DNA from: Zonotrichia leucophrys gambelii
Lineage: Eukaryota; Chordata; Aves; Passeriformes; Passerellidae
Direction of reading: 5' to 3'
Assembly (NCBI RefSeq): GCF_028769735.1
Contig: NC_088171.1
Span: 94,286,912-94,350,911, forward strand
Length of the DNA stretch: 64,000 nucleotides
The notes below the pieces were generated by a model. That model was given only the letters and a program-made list of their open reading frames with translations, searched no databases and was not told where the DNA came from. Shown here one piece after another: positions 13,601 to 26,000 of this stretch. The position numbers and the translations under genes were made by a program. How positions within the stretch are numbered: position 1 is the stretch's first letter; each line of letters begins with the position of its first letter.

Positions 13601-16600
13601 TGTGCTGTAGTGGTTGCTGCACCCCTTTGAAACCCTGTGCCTTTGAAGGAAATCACAATGTAATCCTTTGGTTTGGCACGTATTGTCCCTTAATGACAGG
13701 CATTACATTTGCACAGTACCATAAATCAAAGCTAGGGGCTGTTTTAAATAGGCTGCAGATGCATGTGGACGTTTGCTAAGTGGCACTTCACTGGAGAGGG
13801 GAGGGGGAGACATCCCACTGCTGCAGCCCGTGGTAGAACAGGGCCAGCAGAGGGGCTTCCCATGTCCACAGTGATTTCACTTCACCTGGGATTTAGCTCT
13901 ACATGAAGACCTGTTTAGCAGAAGGAAATGGTTTTTTGACTATGACCTCTGAAGGGTTTAATTGGGATTTAACTGTTGCTATTTTTTCACTCCATGTGGG
14001 AGTCTGGAGCTCTGTTTACAAGGTGTGTCATATCCTCTCAACCCCAGAGTCCTTCTCCCCCTCCTTTCTTTTTATGTTCTGGACAAACAGGGAGAAAGAT
14101 ACTTTTAAGGAAAATGCACATAGAAAAACCCACAATTACTGTCCCTGATTTTGCTGTGAAAACTTTACAACAGCAGTACTGAAAAATCTTCCTCTACCCC
14201 TCCTACTTCTTCTAAGAGAACGAAAAAATCCATCAAATTAACACATCAATGAGTTGATTGTAATCTCCAGGGTTCAGTGTAGCACTTTCTAGCCTCTCAG
14301 ACAGGAGGCCAGCATGATTTATCAATGCAAACCTAATAGCATCAATATGAATCTAACTAAAAATCAATATTTCATTACCAAATTGTTAGTGAGAATGAAG
14401 AAAAATTGCCAGAGTCAGAGCATTCTCTAGGGTAGGAGCATCTGGAGTTCAATGTGACAAGATGAGTGATGCATGACTTGGGGCCTGGGGAAGGACACTG
14501 GGAGGACAGGCCACTACGTAAGGCCGAAGATTCACGAAGAAAGCACTTTTTTTTTTTTCCTAAAGCTTTCTCTACGAAGAAAGAAAATGTCTGAGAAAAT
14601 AAAAATGGAAGGCACGCTGCTATTTACCTAAACTGATGCAAAGTGGCTCAAACAACTGAATCTGAACAGATTAGTCTCTGCTATGGACCCCTACACAGAA
14701 CTGGTTTTCACAGGAGACAAATGGGGAAAATAAATTCAGTGGTCCAGATCCTGATTTCACCTACAAAGGACAGAAATTTATAATAGCTTACACAGTGGAA
14801 ATACTTTGTTTTCATGTCCCATGTACTTGAAATTTGATTTGGTAGACTTGGGATTTTTTGAAATTTCATATTTATGGTGGAATTCTGTAGATTGCAACTG
14901 AAATGTGGACTGAAATCTTCTATCAAGAATGCAGCAGTACTCAAAATAGTGTGTTTGCTTGAAATGCATCCTGGTAATTAATCTGCTACTTATTTAAAGA
15001 AACAGAGCAAGAAGTGCATGGAAGAGTGCCAAAAATATATTCAAAGCATAACTTTACAGTATGTTAAGTCATAGGTCTATTCTGGCAGAATGGTAAGAGC
15101 TTACATCTTTAGAACTGTGGAAAAATAAGAACAAAAGCACTGAAATGTAACTGTGATTTGAGACTGTCAGAGAGACTTCTTATTACTCAGGTTCAGCATA
15201 TATTGGAGGTTGATAGTTGGAGTTTTTGTGTCCCAGTACCTTTTATTCACTTGGGATATCAGAAAGTTATTTGAATGTATAACAGCTGCTATACTGTTTG
15301 ACACCTGCATCTCTCTGGGTTTGGAGCAACCATGTCATGGGACTTAGGGACCCCTCAATATCTGGGGTTTTGTGGTCTTCTGAGGGAAAAGGTAGCACCC
15401 TTCCTGTGACCCTTAAATCTACAGCTTCTGGAATAAGATTATGGGTGACCCTCTCACCTTTCAAATTTTGAAGAAAAACATTTCAGCTCTTGCACTGAAA
15501 AAGAATGATTGAAAAGTGAATTCTGAAGGCTTGGAAACCAGGAAAAAAACCATAATCTCTCTAAAACTACTTTGAAAAGAAAATAAAGTATTAGTTGTTT
15601 TTTTCTTTTTCTTTTTTTTTTTTTTTAATGGAGACCTGCAATGAATAGTCCTGAGGTTTCTCTAGTTCTTTTGTGTCCTTATTTGGCTAAGTCTGCTCCA
15701 AATGGCTGCAGTCAACATTTTTTTAGAGGGAGAGAAAGAGAATTTCCAGGTTAGTTGAACTTATTGCTTAGAATAAAATTTCTCCTAGCCCCTGTGTTTC
15801 TAATTCTGGCAGCCTGTGATACATCACTAATCTCTAATTCCCTTACTCCCTAGGAACTGTCATTATTTTATGTATTGACTAATACAGTTGTCTCAGGGTA
15901 AATTTCCCCTGAAATCGAAGTTTACTTCTTGCATTAGAAGTGAAGCCTACTCCCTTTTATAAATGACAGACTCCTTTTACAACTTTGCATGTATTGGAAG
16001 CAGTCACACTAGAAATGTATGTGATTTTGTTTGTTTAGGTTTATGTTTTTGTTTTTGATGAGGTATCACCTGTACTTATGACTGAGGAAATTGGAAGGCT
16101 AAATACCTATATCATGATTTCAACCTTTTTTTCTAAAAAAAATTCTGATGAAACCTGAAGGTAGACAGGAAAGTTAGTGTCTCTGTTATTAGCAATTACT
16201 TTAAGGTGTTAACATCAATAAAAAGTTCTTCTTTGTTTCCATTATAAATTTATGTAGGCTCAAGCACTGAATGAAAACAGCATTTTATTTAAATACAGAG
16301 AAATAACAAAAAATGCTTTGCAATACAATAAGTGAACACGCTGTTTAAGTAGGCATGCCATATTAACTGAAAATATCCTTAGATAAATTTTAAATGTAAA
16401 GATGTAAGTAATACCACCCATTCAGCAGCTAAGTAATGCCACCCAAACAGCTTGACAAAATTTTGAGGGTAAATCAGTTTCTAATCTGTATTGATTCTTC
16501 TGAAATGGTTTCTGCTTCACAGAGCTCTTCCTTTATAACATTTGTGCATGCCTCTTCTGCAATAAGAGGAAAATACTTTCCCTCACAGTAAGTTTTTGTT
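10650..16600. other. Non-coding DNA
   Basis: Unique AT-rich DNA with homopolymer runs: T near 14548-14560 and a T/C-rich run near 15598-15626. No exon, RNA gene or further mobile element is recognised. Confidence 0.5.
15598..15626. repeat. T-rich homopolymer tract
   Basis: Runs of T broken only by two C residues. Confidence 0.8.
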
Positions 16601-16634
16601 TGTGTTGTGGTTTAGAATTTGATAATGGAGCACC

Positions 16635-17196
16635 TGTGCTGGTTTGGGCTGGGGTAGCTGGTAGCTACCAGTGGTTGCTATAGGGCTGTGGTTTGGATTT
16701 GAGCTGACAATGGTGTTGATGACCAAGGGATGTTTTCATTATTATTGAGCAGAATTTACAGAGTCATGGCCTTTTCTGCTCTTCACCCCACCAGAGGAGA
16801 GACTGAGAGTGCACAAGGAGTTGGGAGGGGACACAGCTGGCACAGCTGACCCAGGTGACACAAGGGACATTCCATACCAATGGGCTGGTGCTCAGCACAC
16901 AGATCTGGGTCAAGAAGGAGGAAGGGAGCGATGTTGATGTTGAGAGTGCTCGTGTTTGTCTTCCCAGGTGACAATTATGGGTGATGGAGTTCAGCTTTCC
17001 TGGGCATGCTGGACACCTGCCTGCCCATGGGAAGTGGGGGAATGAATTTCTTGAGTTAGTTTGCTTGCACGCATGGCATTTGCTTTACCAAGTTTTCTCC
17101 CTTTTCCGCTTTCAGTTTTCTCTCCCATCCTACCAGGGTGAAGTGAGTGATCAGCTGAGTGGGGCTGAGTTGCCACAACACCTCCAAAACCACGAA
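16635..17196 (+). mobile_element. Solo LTR of an endogenous retrovirus, passerine type
   Basis: The block opens with TGTGCTGGTTTGGGCTGGGG and ends near AAAACCACGA. The segments between are ones I associate with a common songbird LTR: CTGCTCTTCACCCCACC-AGAGGAGAGACTG, GTGCACAAGGAGTTGGGAGG, CAGCTGACCC, AGGGACATTCCATACC, TGGACACCTGCCTGCCCATG and TTGCTTTACC. No gag, pol or env sequence flanks it, so it is a solo LTR left by recombination between the two LTRs of a provirus. By remembered comparison, the piece between TTTGCTTTACC (about 17080) and AGTTTTCTCCC (about 17093) lacks roughly 30 bases that normally carry the polyadenylation signal, so the copy is probably inert. The exact ends and target-site duplication are unclear. 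A second terminus-like motif, TGTTGTGGTTTAG, starts at 16603. No coding sequence is present. Confidence 0.85.
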
Positions 17197-17199
17197 TGG

Positions 17200-20100
17200 A
17201 TTATTGTTGGAAAAATTGAGACAGTTACTTTATTTTCATGTAGACAGTAAATGTGTGCAAACATAAGTCAGAAATAAAACAGGAATATTAAATTTATTTA
17301 TTAAGAATTGACATCTTCATTAATTCGTATGTCCCATTCTCTGTTGGTAATGTTTTTTCCCATACAAGTTGAAGTTTCTTTTTTACTTGACACCGGTCTA
17401 GAACTGAATGACACCTTTGCTGCTATTGAACAGCTTAAAAATGGAAGACAAGATCCAATCAGACAGACTAATTAGGGCATCCAGTGAGGATAGAGCCTGA
17501 ATATTCACTGCACTTTTTTTGGAAATACAGAACTGTGCAAATCCTTGCTCAGGCTGATTGAGACAGTCTGCCAGCCAATCATCCTTAGTGATCAGTAAAA
17601 AAGAATGAAAAATATTAGAAAAGTAACATTCATAAAAGTTTTCAGAACTGCTTAACTTAAAAAACTAACACTCTTAAATAAATGATCTAGCATTAGCAAC
17701 TTTCTTGATTGAAAGACTGAATTTATAGCAGTACCTTGCATAATCATTTTCTGCAGTTTTGCATGGGGAAACTTCATTCAAAGGTCAATCACAGAGGCTG
17801 AGCAACTATAGAGAATGATAGAGGACAGCCATGAGAATGGAAGACAGACACACCCAGTGGAAAAAAATCTTCTCTGGCTTTTTTGGTCTTAAAACTTCAA
17901 AGCAAATCTAGAGTAGATTTCTCTTACTATTTGGATGCTATTTGTCTGTGCTTAGCAGGTGCATTGATTTGCAGGTGCAAACCCAGTGCCTCTGTGGGTG
18001 TGTCCCAGTCAGAGGTTGATGGGGAATCACCTCATGCCTCTGTGCTGCCTGGTTTCTTCATTTGCATGGTCTGGGTAGGTAGAAGAATGTGTCCTGGGTT
18101 TGAATTCAAATGTTAATATCAAAGTTGTGTGATGACAGCACGACCAATTTAACTGTTGGCATTTTATTTCTCATTGTGTCAGTAGTGCATCTTCTGCCTA
18201 CCTCCAACCGGTCTTTTCTTTTTTTTGGACACCACCATATAGACCAAGCAAGTATGGAAGAATAATTTCTTATGCTTGCCTTGGCTTCAAACCAGTCGAG
18301 TTATGACTGCAGTCACCCTTTTCAGAGGCATTTGAACATTTGATGTTTCTGTTCTGTGGATGTGCACAGAAAATAAATACAGGGCCCGAAGCAGAAATGA
18401 ACTGAAAGGTGGATTGATCTTCCTGCTATAACCATTTGAAACTTGGGGGGATGGAAAACTTTCAGATTTTTCCTTTTGATGAAGGAAGAAGAGCTAATAT
18501 TGGAAAACGTAGGGAAGCACATATTCAGCAGTAATGGCTAATCATAGATATTGAAAGCTATAATGTGACTCACAGACATGCCATGCAAGGAGTAACTTGC
18601 AGCACTCTGCTCATTTAACACTTCTTATCTGCTTTCATACCCACAAACAAAAGCAGGGTTTTAACCATTAATATCTGTGCTTCTCTGACCTGCCTTTCAG
18701 TGTTGCTTGTGCAGTGGGTAAGCAAAAGGCCAGCTGAGAAGTTTATTCTCTATAATGAGTACACTTCATGATATGATAGAGTCCTTGACAAGAGTGTTTT
18801 ACAGAAGGAGTAGCTAAGTAGTAGCTAAAACATTGTGCTCTCTAAAGAGTAAATGCTTTGGCTCACTGCCAACTTTCTGTTTGATTACAAAGAAATTGGA
18901 AAGGGACATCCATCCAGGTCTAATACAGCAATTGTTCATTTCTTTTAGAAAATAATGAGCAGAAAACCTATATTACAATAACTGAAACATTTGGCAATTT
19001 ATGTATTTATTTGCATATTTGCAAGGCTTGTGGGTAAAATAGACACCTGCTAAATGTATGGTGTGACTGATGGTAAAAATGGGTTCTTTTCACAGGTTTG
19101 TTCTTTACAACCAAACGGGCTTAAGAATTTTGCCATTTACATAACACAGCGTAAATTGTTTCACAGTAAATCTGCTTAGCAACTTTATTTATGGAAGAAT
19201 GACATGTGCATTTTCTATGACACCTAATACTTTGGGGTTTTATTTTGTCAAAATTGTTGTTTTACTCCCTTCTCCCCCAATTATTTATAGTTAAGATCTG
19301 TTTAGGCACTTTGTCTGAAAGGTAAGTTTCAATAGGATCCTGTTATAGTGTAGAATTTTGTGTTTGAAGTATTAATGTGTGGCACTTCTATGCAATGCTT
19401 TTTATTTATTCTTTTCCTACAGGCTTTCAGATGCAAAATAACATGAGATTTGGCCTTTTAAAAGTATTTAATTGCTGGGATGGTGAATCTGTCATGAAAA
19501 ATCAGAAGACTTATATTATGCACTGCTTTTTTGCCAGTTTAGACATTCAACAATACTTCCAGCTCTCCTTTCCATTGGTGCGTAATAGATTTATTATTTT
19601 TATTGTGGCAAGACTCGGGGTTTGCATTTAGGGTATGGTTAGGGTAAAAATGGGAAAAAAAAACCAGTGAAAAGACATTAATTCCCAATCTCTCCAGTCT
19701 CTGGCCTGGGCAAAAATTTTGCCTTTTCTTCCTATATCTGCTTGTAGTAAAGCTGGGGGGCATGCTTTGGATACTTCCTTGTGCGAAACCTCTTGGAAGA
19801 ACAAATTAATCCTAGAAGGAGGTTTTCCAGCACCTAGAGCTTTCTCTTCTCCCTGCCCTCTCCATGGGGAATTGGCTGATGTGCATGTACATGGCAGTTC
19901 ACATGAACTGTCACCCAGCCATCCCCACATGTGCATTCTCCCTAGCTTGTCCTAGCCCAGAAATATCTGAGGTTTTGTTGGATGCTTATTTGCCTCTTTT
20001 TTTTCCCTCTACTTCTGTGCTTTCTATCAAGTTCCTCACTGCTAGTGGCAGGTTACTGAATAAGTCAGCAGTGGGGTTCTTTGGCAATTGTGAGTTATGT

Positions 20101-22300
20101 CCTCGAGTTCTGGGTTTTGTTGGTTGTTTTTTTTTTACATGATGTGGCCTTTTCCAAGGGCTTCTGAAAGCCTTGGAGTAGTGAGTAGCCAGCTCCTCAT
20201 TGGTGCTTTGCATACGTGTCCTTGGGGATGGCTTATCCTCTGGAGTATTGGAGGAATTCAGTGCTGCCCAAGAAATTATTCATAAAGATTTTGCAAACTG
20301 ATCAGAGCTTCAGGTGCAGGTTGTAGTGGAAATGTTGGGCTGAGAAAAGCCTCTGACCACACTTAGCATGGACTAAAATGGGTTTTCCCTATTTCCTTCA
20401 ACAATATTCAAGTCTTTTAGTTATTTTTTATTCTAGGTTTTTGTTTTATTTTTAATTTTTTATGTTTTACTCACAAACAGAGTCTCTTGTTAAAAAAACC
20501 CAAGGGCTTCTGTCAGAGGCTTCTTTTTCCTTGAGAGAGAGAATTAATCTGTGCTAAGGTCAGTGCTTCTCTGCCTGCATTGCTGCATGTAGCCAAACAA
20601 TAAACTTAAAAATCAGACTGGTCCTTTGGTCCTTCTAAACCACAGTCAGCTATAGGACTGCTTGTTTTAGGAAAGTGAGTTTAATGGATCCTAAGGAATG
20701 AGGGCCTTGCTGCTTTGCTGCACCTTGCATCTAGTTTATACTGTTTAACTGCTTTGCTGCTATGTGAAGCTTAGCATGGAGCAACAAATTCTACTCTGCT
20801 ATGTTGGGATAAAACCACTGCTACCCATGGAGGTGTAAGAGTGAAGCCTGCATAGATAAGTCTCATTTCTGACTTCTACAGTTCAGGTAAGTGATTTATC
20901 CAATATCACTGTTTAGTGGACTGGAGGGAAAAGCTTGAGATTTCTGTAAGAGAACAATATTTAATATTCTAGTCTTTGTGGCATATAAGTGTACAGGGTG
21001 AAGAGGAATATACACTTTCAAATCTACAGATAAAAAATGTTTTAAGAAAAAAGTATTTTTAACAGTTCCTTTGACTAACAAGAAGATTGGATGGTTTGTT
21101 GCTCTGAATATAGGGTGTTAGTCTGAATTTCAGAGGTACTCAATGCACATTACAATTTTTACTCCTATTTTCTTAGTTAATTTAGGCATGTCACTTTAAC
21201 CATAGTGTTAACCACCTCAATAACTATTTTCTCCCTGTCAGGGCTGCATTGCCTGGAGCTGCTTTCTTTCTCACGATATTTGTTCACCTTGTGACAACCA
21301 TTTGCTAGGAAAGACAAACATCTTTGCTTTGCTGCTAATCTACTGACTTCAACTCAACTCTGACTGGGAGTCCAGTGGTATAGGAGCATGAAATCATGTG
21401 GATGGACACATTTTCTGTAGAAAGAGAATACCTTATGAACAAAAAATGGAAAAAGAAAAAAACTAACAACTTGCCATAACAGTAAGACACTGCTACAGGT
21501 CATGATTTTGTGGCATAAGCATCATGTCTAAAATATTTACTATCCTTGAGGACCCAAGTTAAAGTTTAGACAGAATCAGCTTAGACCTTCATCCTGAATT
21601 GTAATAAAATTCACATATGTGTTCTTTGCAGATTTCAAATGTGTAGCATTTTTGGACTTGGCATGGTTCTTCTGCTTAAGAGAAAATATACAATGGACCA
21701 TATAAGATAAAGGCTTTGCACCAGATATTCTCCCCACCCCTGATTTCCTTTTAACCAGGTAGTTTTCTGACCACAGAATGTGCAAAGTGATTCAAACTGA
21801 AAGTCACTATTTAGGTACAGAAATGTGAAAGCATTACTTGTGTGGAGAGTGGCTAGGAAAAAAGAGAAATTTCTGACCTACTGTGATCTCTGTCTAGTTA
21901 CCTCCAAATTCAAAATGAGGGAGGGGAGGAAAGCCTCTTCCAATTCATCTTAATAAGATGACATAAGTTGGCAAGTCTTTACTTTTATTACCCTGTCTAC
22001 TCCAGCATCCTCAGCTAGAAGTCAAATTGTTGGCACAGAAACACCCACTTTTCTTGGTCTTGTTCCACTCTTCTTCCAGCTTGAGGACTCTATATAGGAT
22101 TAATCTAAAGGCAGAAAAAAAGCACTAAGCAAAGCAATAAAAATAATTAACCTAAGTTTGATAGAGATATTTTCCCCTCCTTCTGCCATTCCATTGCTAC
22201 AAATGTGCAAACATTTTTCCCTACAGCGGGAGGCTGAGAGGTGCTATTTGCTTTACTGGAATATAGCTTCTCCCCACCCTCTCCTCTCCACTCTCTGTTT
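17200..22300. other. Non-coding DNA
   Basis: Unique sequence with scattered homopolymers. The longest open frame, on the minus strand at 19628-19936, has no recognisable domain and overlaps equally long frames on the other strand, so I do not call a gene. Confidence 0.5.
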
Positions 22301-22301
22301 G

Positions 22302-22320
22302 GCCCTTAAGTCTTAAGGGC
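22302..22320. other. Perfect 19-bp palindrome
   Basis: GCCCTTAAG and CTTAAGGGC form perfect 9-bp arms around a single central T. A further direct copy of TTAAGGGCTG lies a few bases downstream (22313-22322 and about 22328-22337). It could be a dimeric transcription factor site or chance. No adjacent gene helps to decide. Confidence 0.7.
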
Positions 22321-22689
22321 TGTCATTAAGGGCTGCCTTAATGTTACCGGAGTCCACTGTTGTTTCAAGCTAATCTCAGGGATCAGCTAAAGCCATCAAA
22401 TCAGCCATCTGCAGCTGTGCAGTGAGTCTAGAGGACTCCACTCCAAGTTCTTCAGCCTTTTTAATTTTTATCTTTTGGTCTTGTTTTGTTCATGGCATAT
22501 TTATGACCAGTGGGATTGAGATGAAAAGTCTTTATGTACATACATGAAAAAAATCACTGCTATACTATTTTTTCTTTTTTCTTTTAATGATATTTCATTC
22601 CAACAAGCTCTTTCTATCTAGACAGGGTTCTGCTTAATTAGATATTTAAATGATTGGAGCAATGCTGTTTCTTTAACTCCTAACTGCAA

Positions 22690-23060
22690 CAAACACATAC
22701 GAAACACACTGTTGGCGGCATTTAATCAACAGCAGTCAATTTATCATTTTCACAGTTTTAGTGAGTGGTTATGAATCACTAAAATCACAGGTATTGTAGA
22801 TGCAGCGTTGTGGCACTATCATTAACAAATATACAGTGCACAGAGGGATGACTTGGTAATTGAGTGGGACTAATAAGAATACATCATTTAGCTGTATGTG
22901 ACAAACTGTGCCTCAAAACACAGCCATGGAAAATTCACGTTTTGCTTAATAAATAAATTACACAGCCAATGTATTATACATAATTTGTGTCCTCATGGAT
23001 TTGAATGATATATAATGCATACTCCAAGTCATTTATTTATTAAGACTAACTATATATATT
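22690..23060. promoter_or_regulatory. Candidate conserved non-coding element
   Basis: The block is AT-rich but not low-complexity. It has many homeodomain-type TAAT/ATTA cores, a TTTGCATA-like flavour and a clean stem-loop at 22756-22784 (TTTTAGTGA and TCACTAAAA arms, 11-nt loop). This texture is typical of deeply conserved vertebrate enhancers in gene deserts, but conservation cannot be seen from one sequence, so this is inference. Confidence 0.3.
22756..22784. other. Stem-loop with perfect 9-bp arms
   Basis: The arms are TTTTAGTGA (22756-22764) and TCACTAAAA (22776-22784) with an 11-nt loop. The stem is too short for a microRNA precursor. It may be a paired binding site. Confidence 0.65.
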
Positions 23061-23064
23061 GTAG

Positions 23065-26000
23065 TTGGGGAATTTTAAACTCTAGAGTAAGAACTGCATA
23101 GGTAACTGCTACAACTACTGAGTTTGATTGGGCAGCAAATGAGGCTGTGCATTTGGGGAGCTGCAAGCACAGGCAAGTGTCTCTAATGTTACAAGCTCCA
23201 GAGTATTAATAAACTTCACTTTCCTTCATTAATTTGAGGGATAAGAGGACTAAAGTTGGAGAAGTAACTTATCCAGCAATGGAAAACAAGGAATTTTTTC
23301 AATAAAAGGAAAATACCGATTGCAACAAGGAGCTTTGCTGCACTTGGGTAATAACAAACCCTTCCTCTGTAATGTTTTGGAAGAGGCAGTTTTACACTTG
23401 TGGGCATCTAGGCCCATTGGCCAATTCAAAAAAGTTAACAAATAAAAAAATTTATTCTCTTGAGCATCTTGGATAGGCAGTAGATGAATATTTGACCCAT
23501 GGATCCTTTCAAAATACTTTCCAATAGGTGCTCTAAAGTTTTCCAGCTAACATGCTCTGCAACTGGCCTATAGCACTTTGTTTCAGGACTTCCACAATTT
23601 TCCACTTAAGCTACTGTCATGTTCAGATTCCTCTGGGTTCTTTGTTTGTTTCTTTGTTTTTCATGGTGTCTAGGAGCTCTGATTTAATTTCAGGAAATGT
23701 TTGTTTTCTTCTAGCAGATTGACTTAAGTGTAGTATCTTGTAGGACCCTTTTATAGCATGTAAATTTGAATAAATTCTGGAAAAGTAATTTTTTGAAATG
23801 AAACTGCTTTTGTTTTAAAATATCATTACTGTTGTGAATCTCCAACTAAAAAGAAAGAATAAGTACTAAAAAATTAGCTCTTATCAAGTTGCATTGAATA
23901 ACACTTATCAACCATCATTTCAGGTGCACATTGAATAGTGCATATATAGGGTCAACAATTTCCACCTTGAGTTTCCCCTGAAACATTACCTGTAGACTGC
24001 ATAAATCTGCATATGAACAGGTTTTTACAGGGAGACTAGAATGGTCCTTTTTCTGACATTGGTGGAAAATGATGTTGGCTTGCTAAAAAGAACAAGCTGT
24101 GTGAAAGCACCCGGACTAACACAGGCTAATCTGTGAGAGGGAGGAACACTATCTCTGGAAAGTGTCAAGGCTGATTTCTCAGCAGTTAATTATTTGAAAA
24201 AAACCAAAATCCCAGCAAAACAAAATAACTCTTTATTTTCTTACTCCAGAACTAAGTGGTTTTGTTGCTTTTTTTTTTTTAATCGGATATTTCTAACAAA
24301 TTCTGAAATATTACTGTGATTTAAATTACAGAAGCTTTATTCACATCTGAATTTTTTTGACACTGCAGAAGTGCCTGAGACTTCTGTTCTAATTTTGGGG
24401 AAAAAATCCCCAAACCAAACAAATGACCAGATTTAACTCTTTCTATGAATCAGGTTTTGGCATTAAGTCAAACCAAAGTTCCCGAGAGGAACCTTCTTTG
24501 AATTTGCTTCTAGCAAAGTCTGAGTCACTCAATACACATTCTTGAGCTAGTACAGAACTGCAGGCAACAAAAAGAAAAAAGTTGATTGTTTCTGGTAAAT
24601 TATCCATTGGTTTGGGATGTTATTATGCTTAGAATTTAAAGTTAACTGAATAACGCAAGTTGGATAAAGGAAAAGTGCAATATTAAGAGAGCCAAGTTTC
24701 TTCACACAGTTTCCTTTCCTGGGCTTAGTTTCCTTTTTGGAGCTGCAAAGCAATGTGTATCAAGGCTTGAATCCTACCTGACAGGCAGCATTCAGCAGCA
24801 TGTGTGACACTGCCCTGGATGGTGCTTGCTTAGCTGAAAAGTTGGAGTATAAGGCTTCACATAAGGAGGTCAGGTATCTCAATTCTCCATTACTTTTTCA
24901 TCCTTAAATAGCATACTAGGAAGATATTCAGCCCAGGTAATTTCCCCTTTTTTGAAAGTTGTGTTTTGGTCACTAAACTGATTTCTTCAGCTGATGCTTT
25001 TCAAAGCAGAGACCTGGCAGCTTCCTACCATCTGCTTGCTCAAAGAGCACCAGACAAAGGTAAATACCTTAATATCCATGAAAAGATCAGCTTTCACATC
25101 ACAAATTAAACCAATGTAAACCTTAAACCTATTGATCCATTGTAAAGTATAACTAAATGGATAACATGAATTTCCTAGCTTCCCAGAAAATAAGGACAAG
25201 GCCTTTGGAAATTTCAGAGCCTGGATGCATATTGTACCAGACCATAAGTTCATTGATTTGTTTTCTTCAACAGAGTTGCATCTGACTTGAGAGCAGGCTT
25301 TTCATCTTTTTTCTCTGGAATCAAGACGATCTTACAGTTGATTGTGTAGCAGAAGATTTCAAATCGAAGCATGACTATACTTATCAATAATTCAATACAA
25401 ATGTAGCCACTAACACTTCCCCAATTTGTGTCACCAGTGCTTTGGTGTCTTTCCTGTGGCCCTACTGTACTCTTTCTTTCTTCTTCCTACAAAGCCACCA
25501 GAGCTGAAACTTCTACAGAAATTCCACTAATTATCTTAAAATAGCCTTCACCCAATGAAAAAGAGCCAAAGTGCTAAATTTTCAAGCTCCAAAACACACC
25601 AGTGTGAGTATTACACATGCTGACCCAGCCTGGAGAAAGAAGTCTGGTGCTCACAAATGGTGGGGTTGGGCTGGGTTACAAAAACCCTGCCTGCCCTGGC
25701 ACTAAATACGGTCTGAGGGTGAGTGACAGCTGATCTTGATTCTCTGTGAAAGAAATAAGTGAAAGTGTGGCATGCCAGTGGACTTATTCACCTTCTTTTC
25801 CAGTATTATTTGGACAGCTTTTAGCTGCATCTGTCTGCTTCCTCCCAGCTCTTCTCAAAGAAAATAGCGAGTCTCAGAGTAAGATATGGATTTAATTGCA
25901 AAGCATCGTCCCCTCTTTTAATGCTTGTAACAAGCCAATGAGCACTGAAAGGACCCTTGGTTAAATAATGTGTAAAAAAATATATATACTGATTAAGGCT

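Noticed and set aside
21170..21260. Weak resemblance to the MIR core and tail
   Set aside because: Only scattered short matches, and the order and spacing are not convincing.
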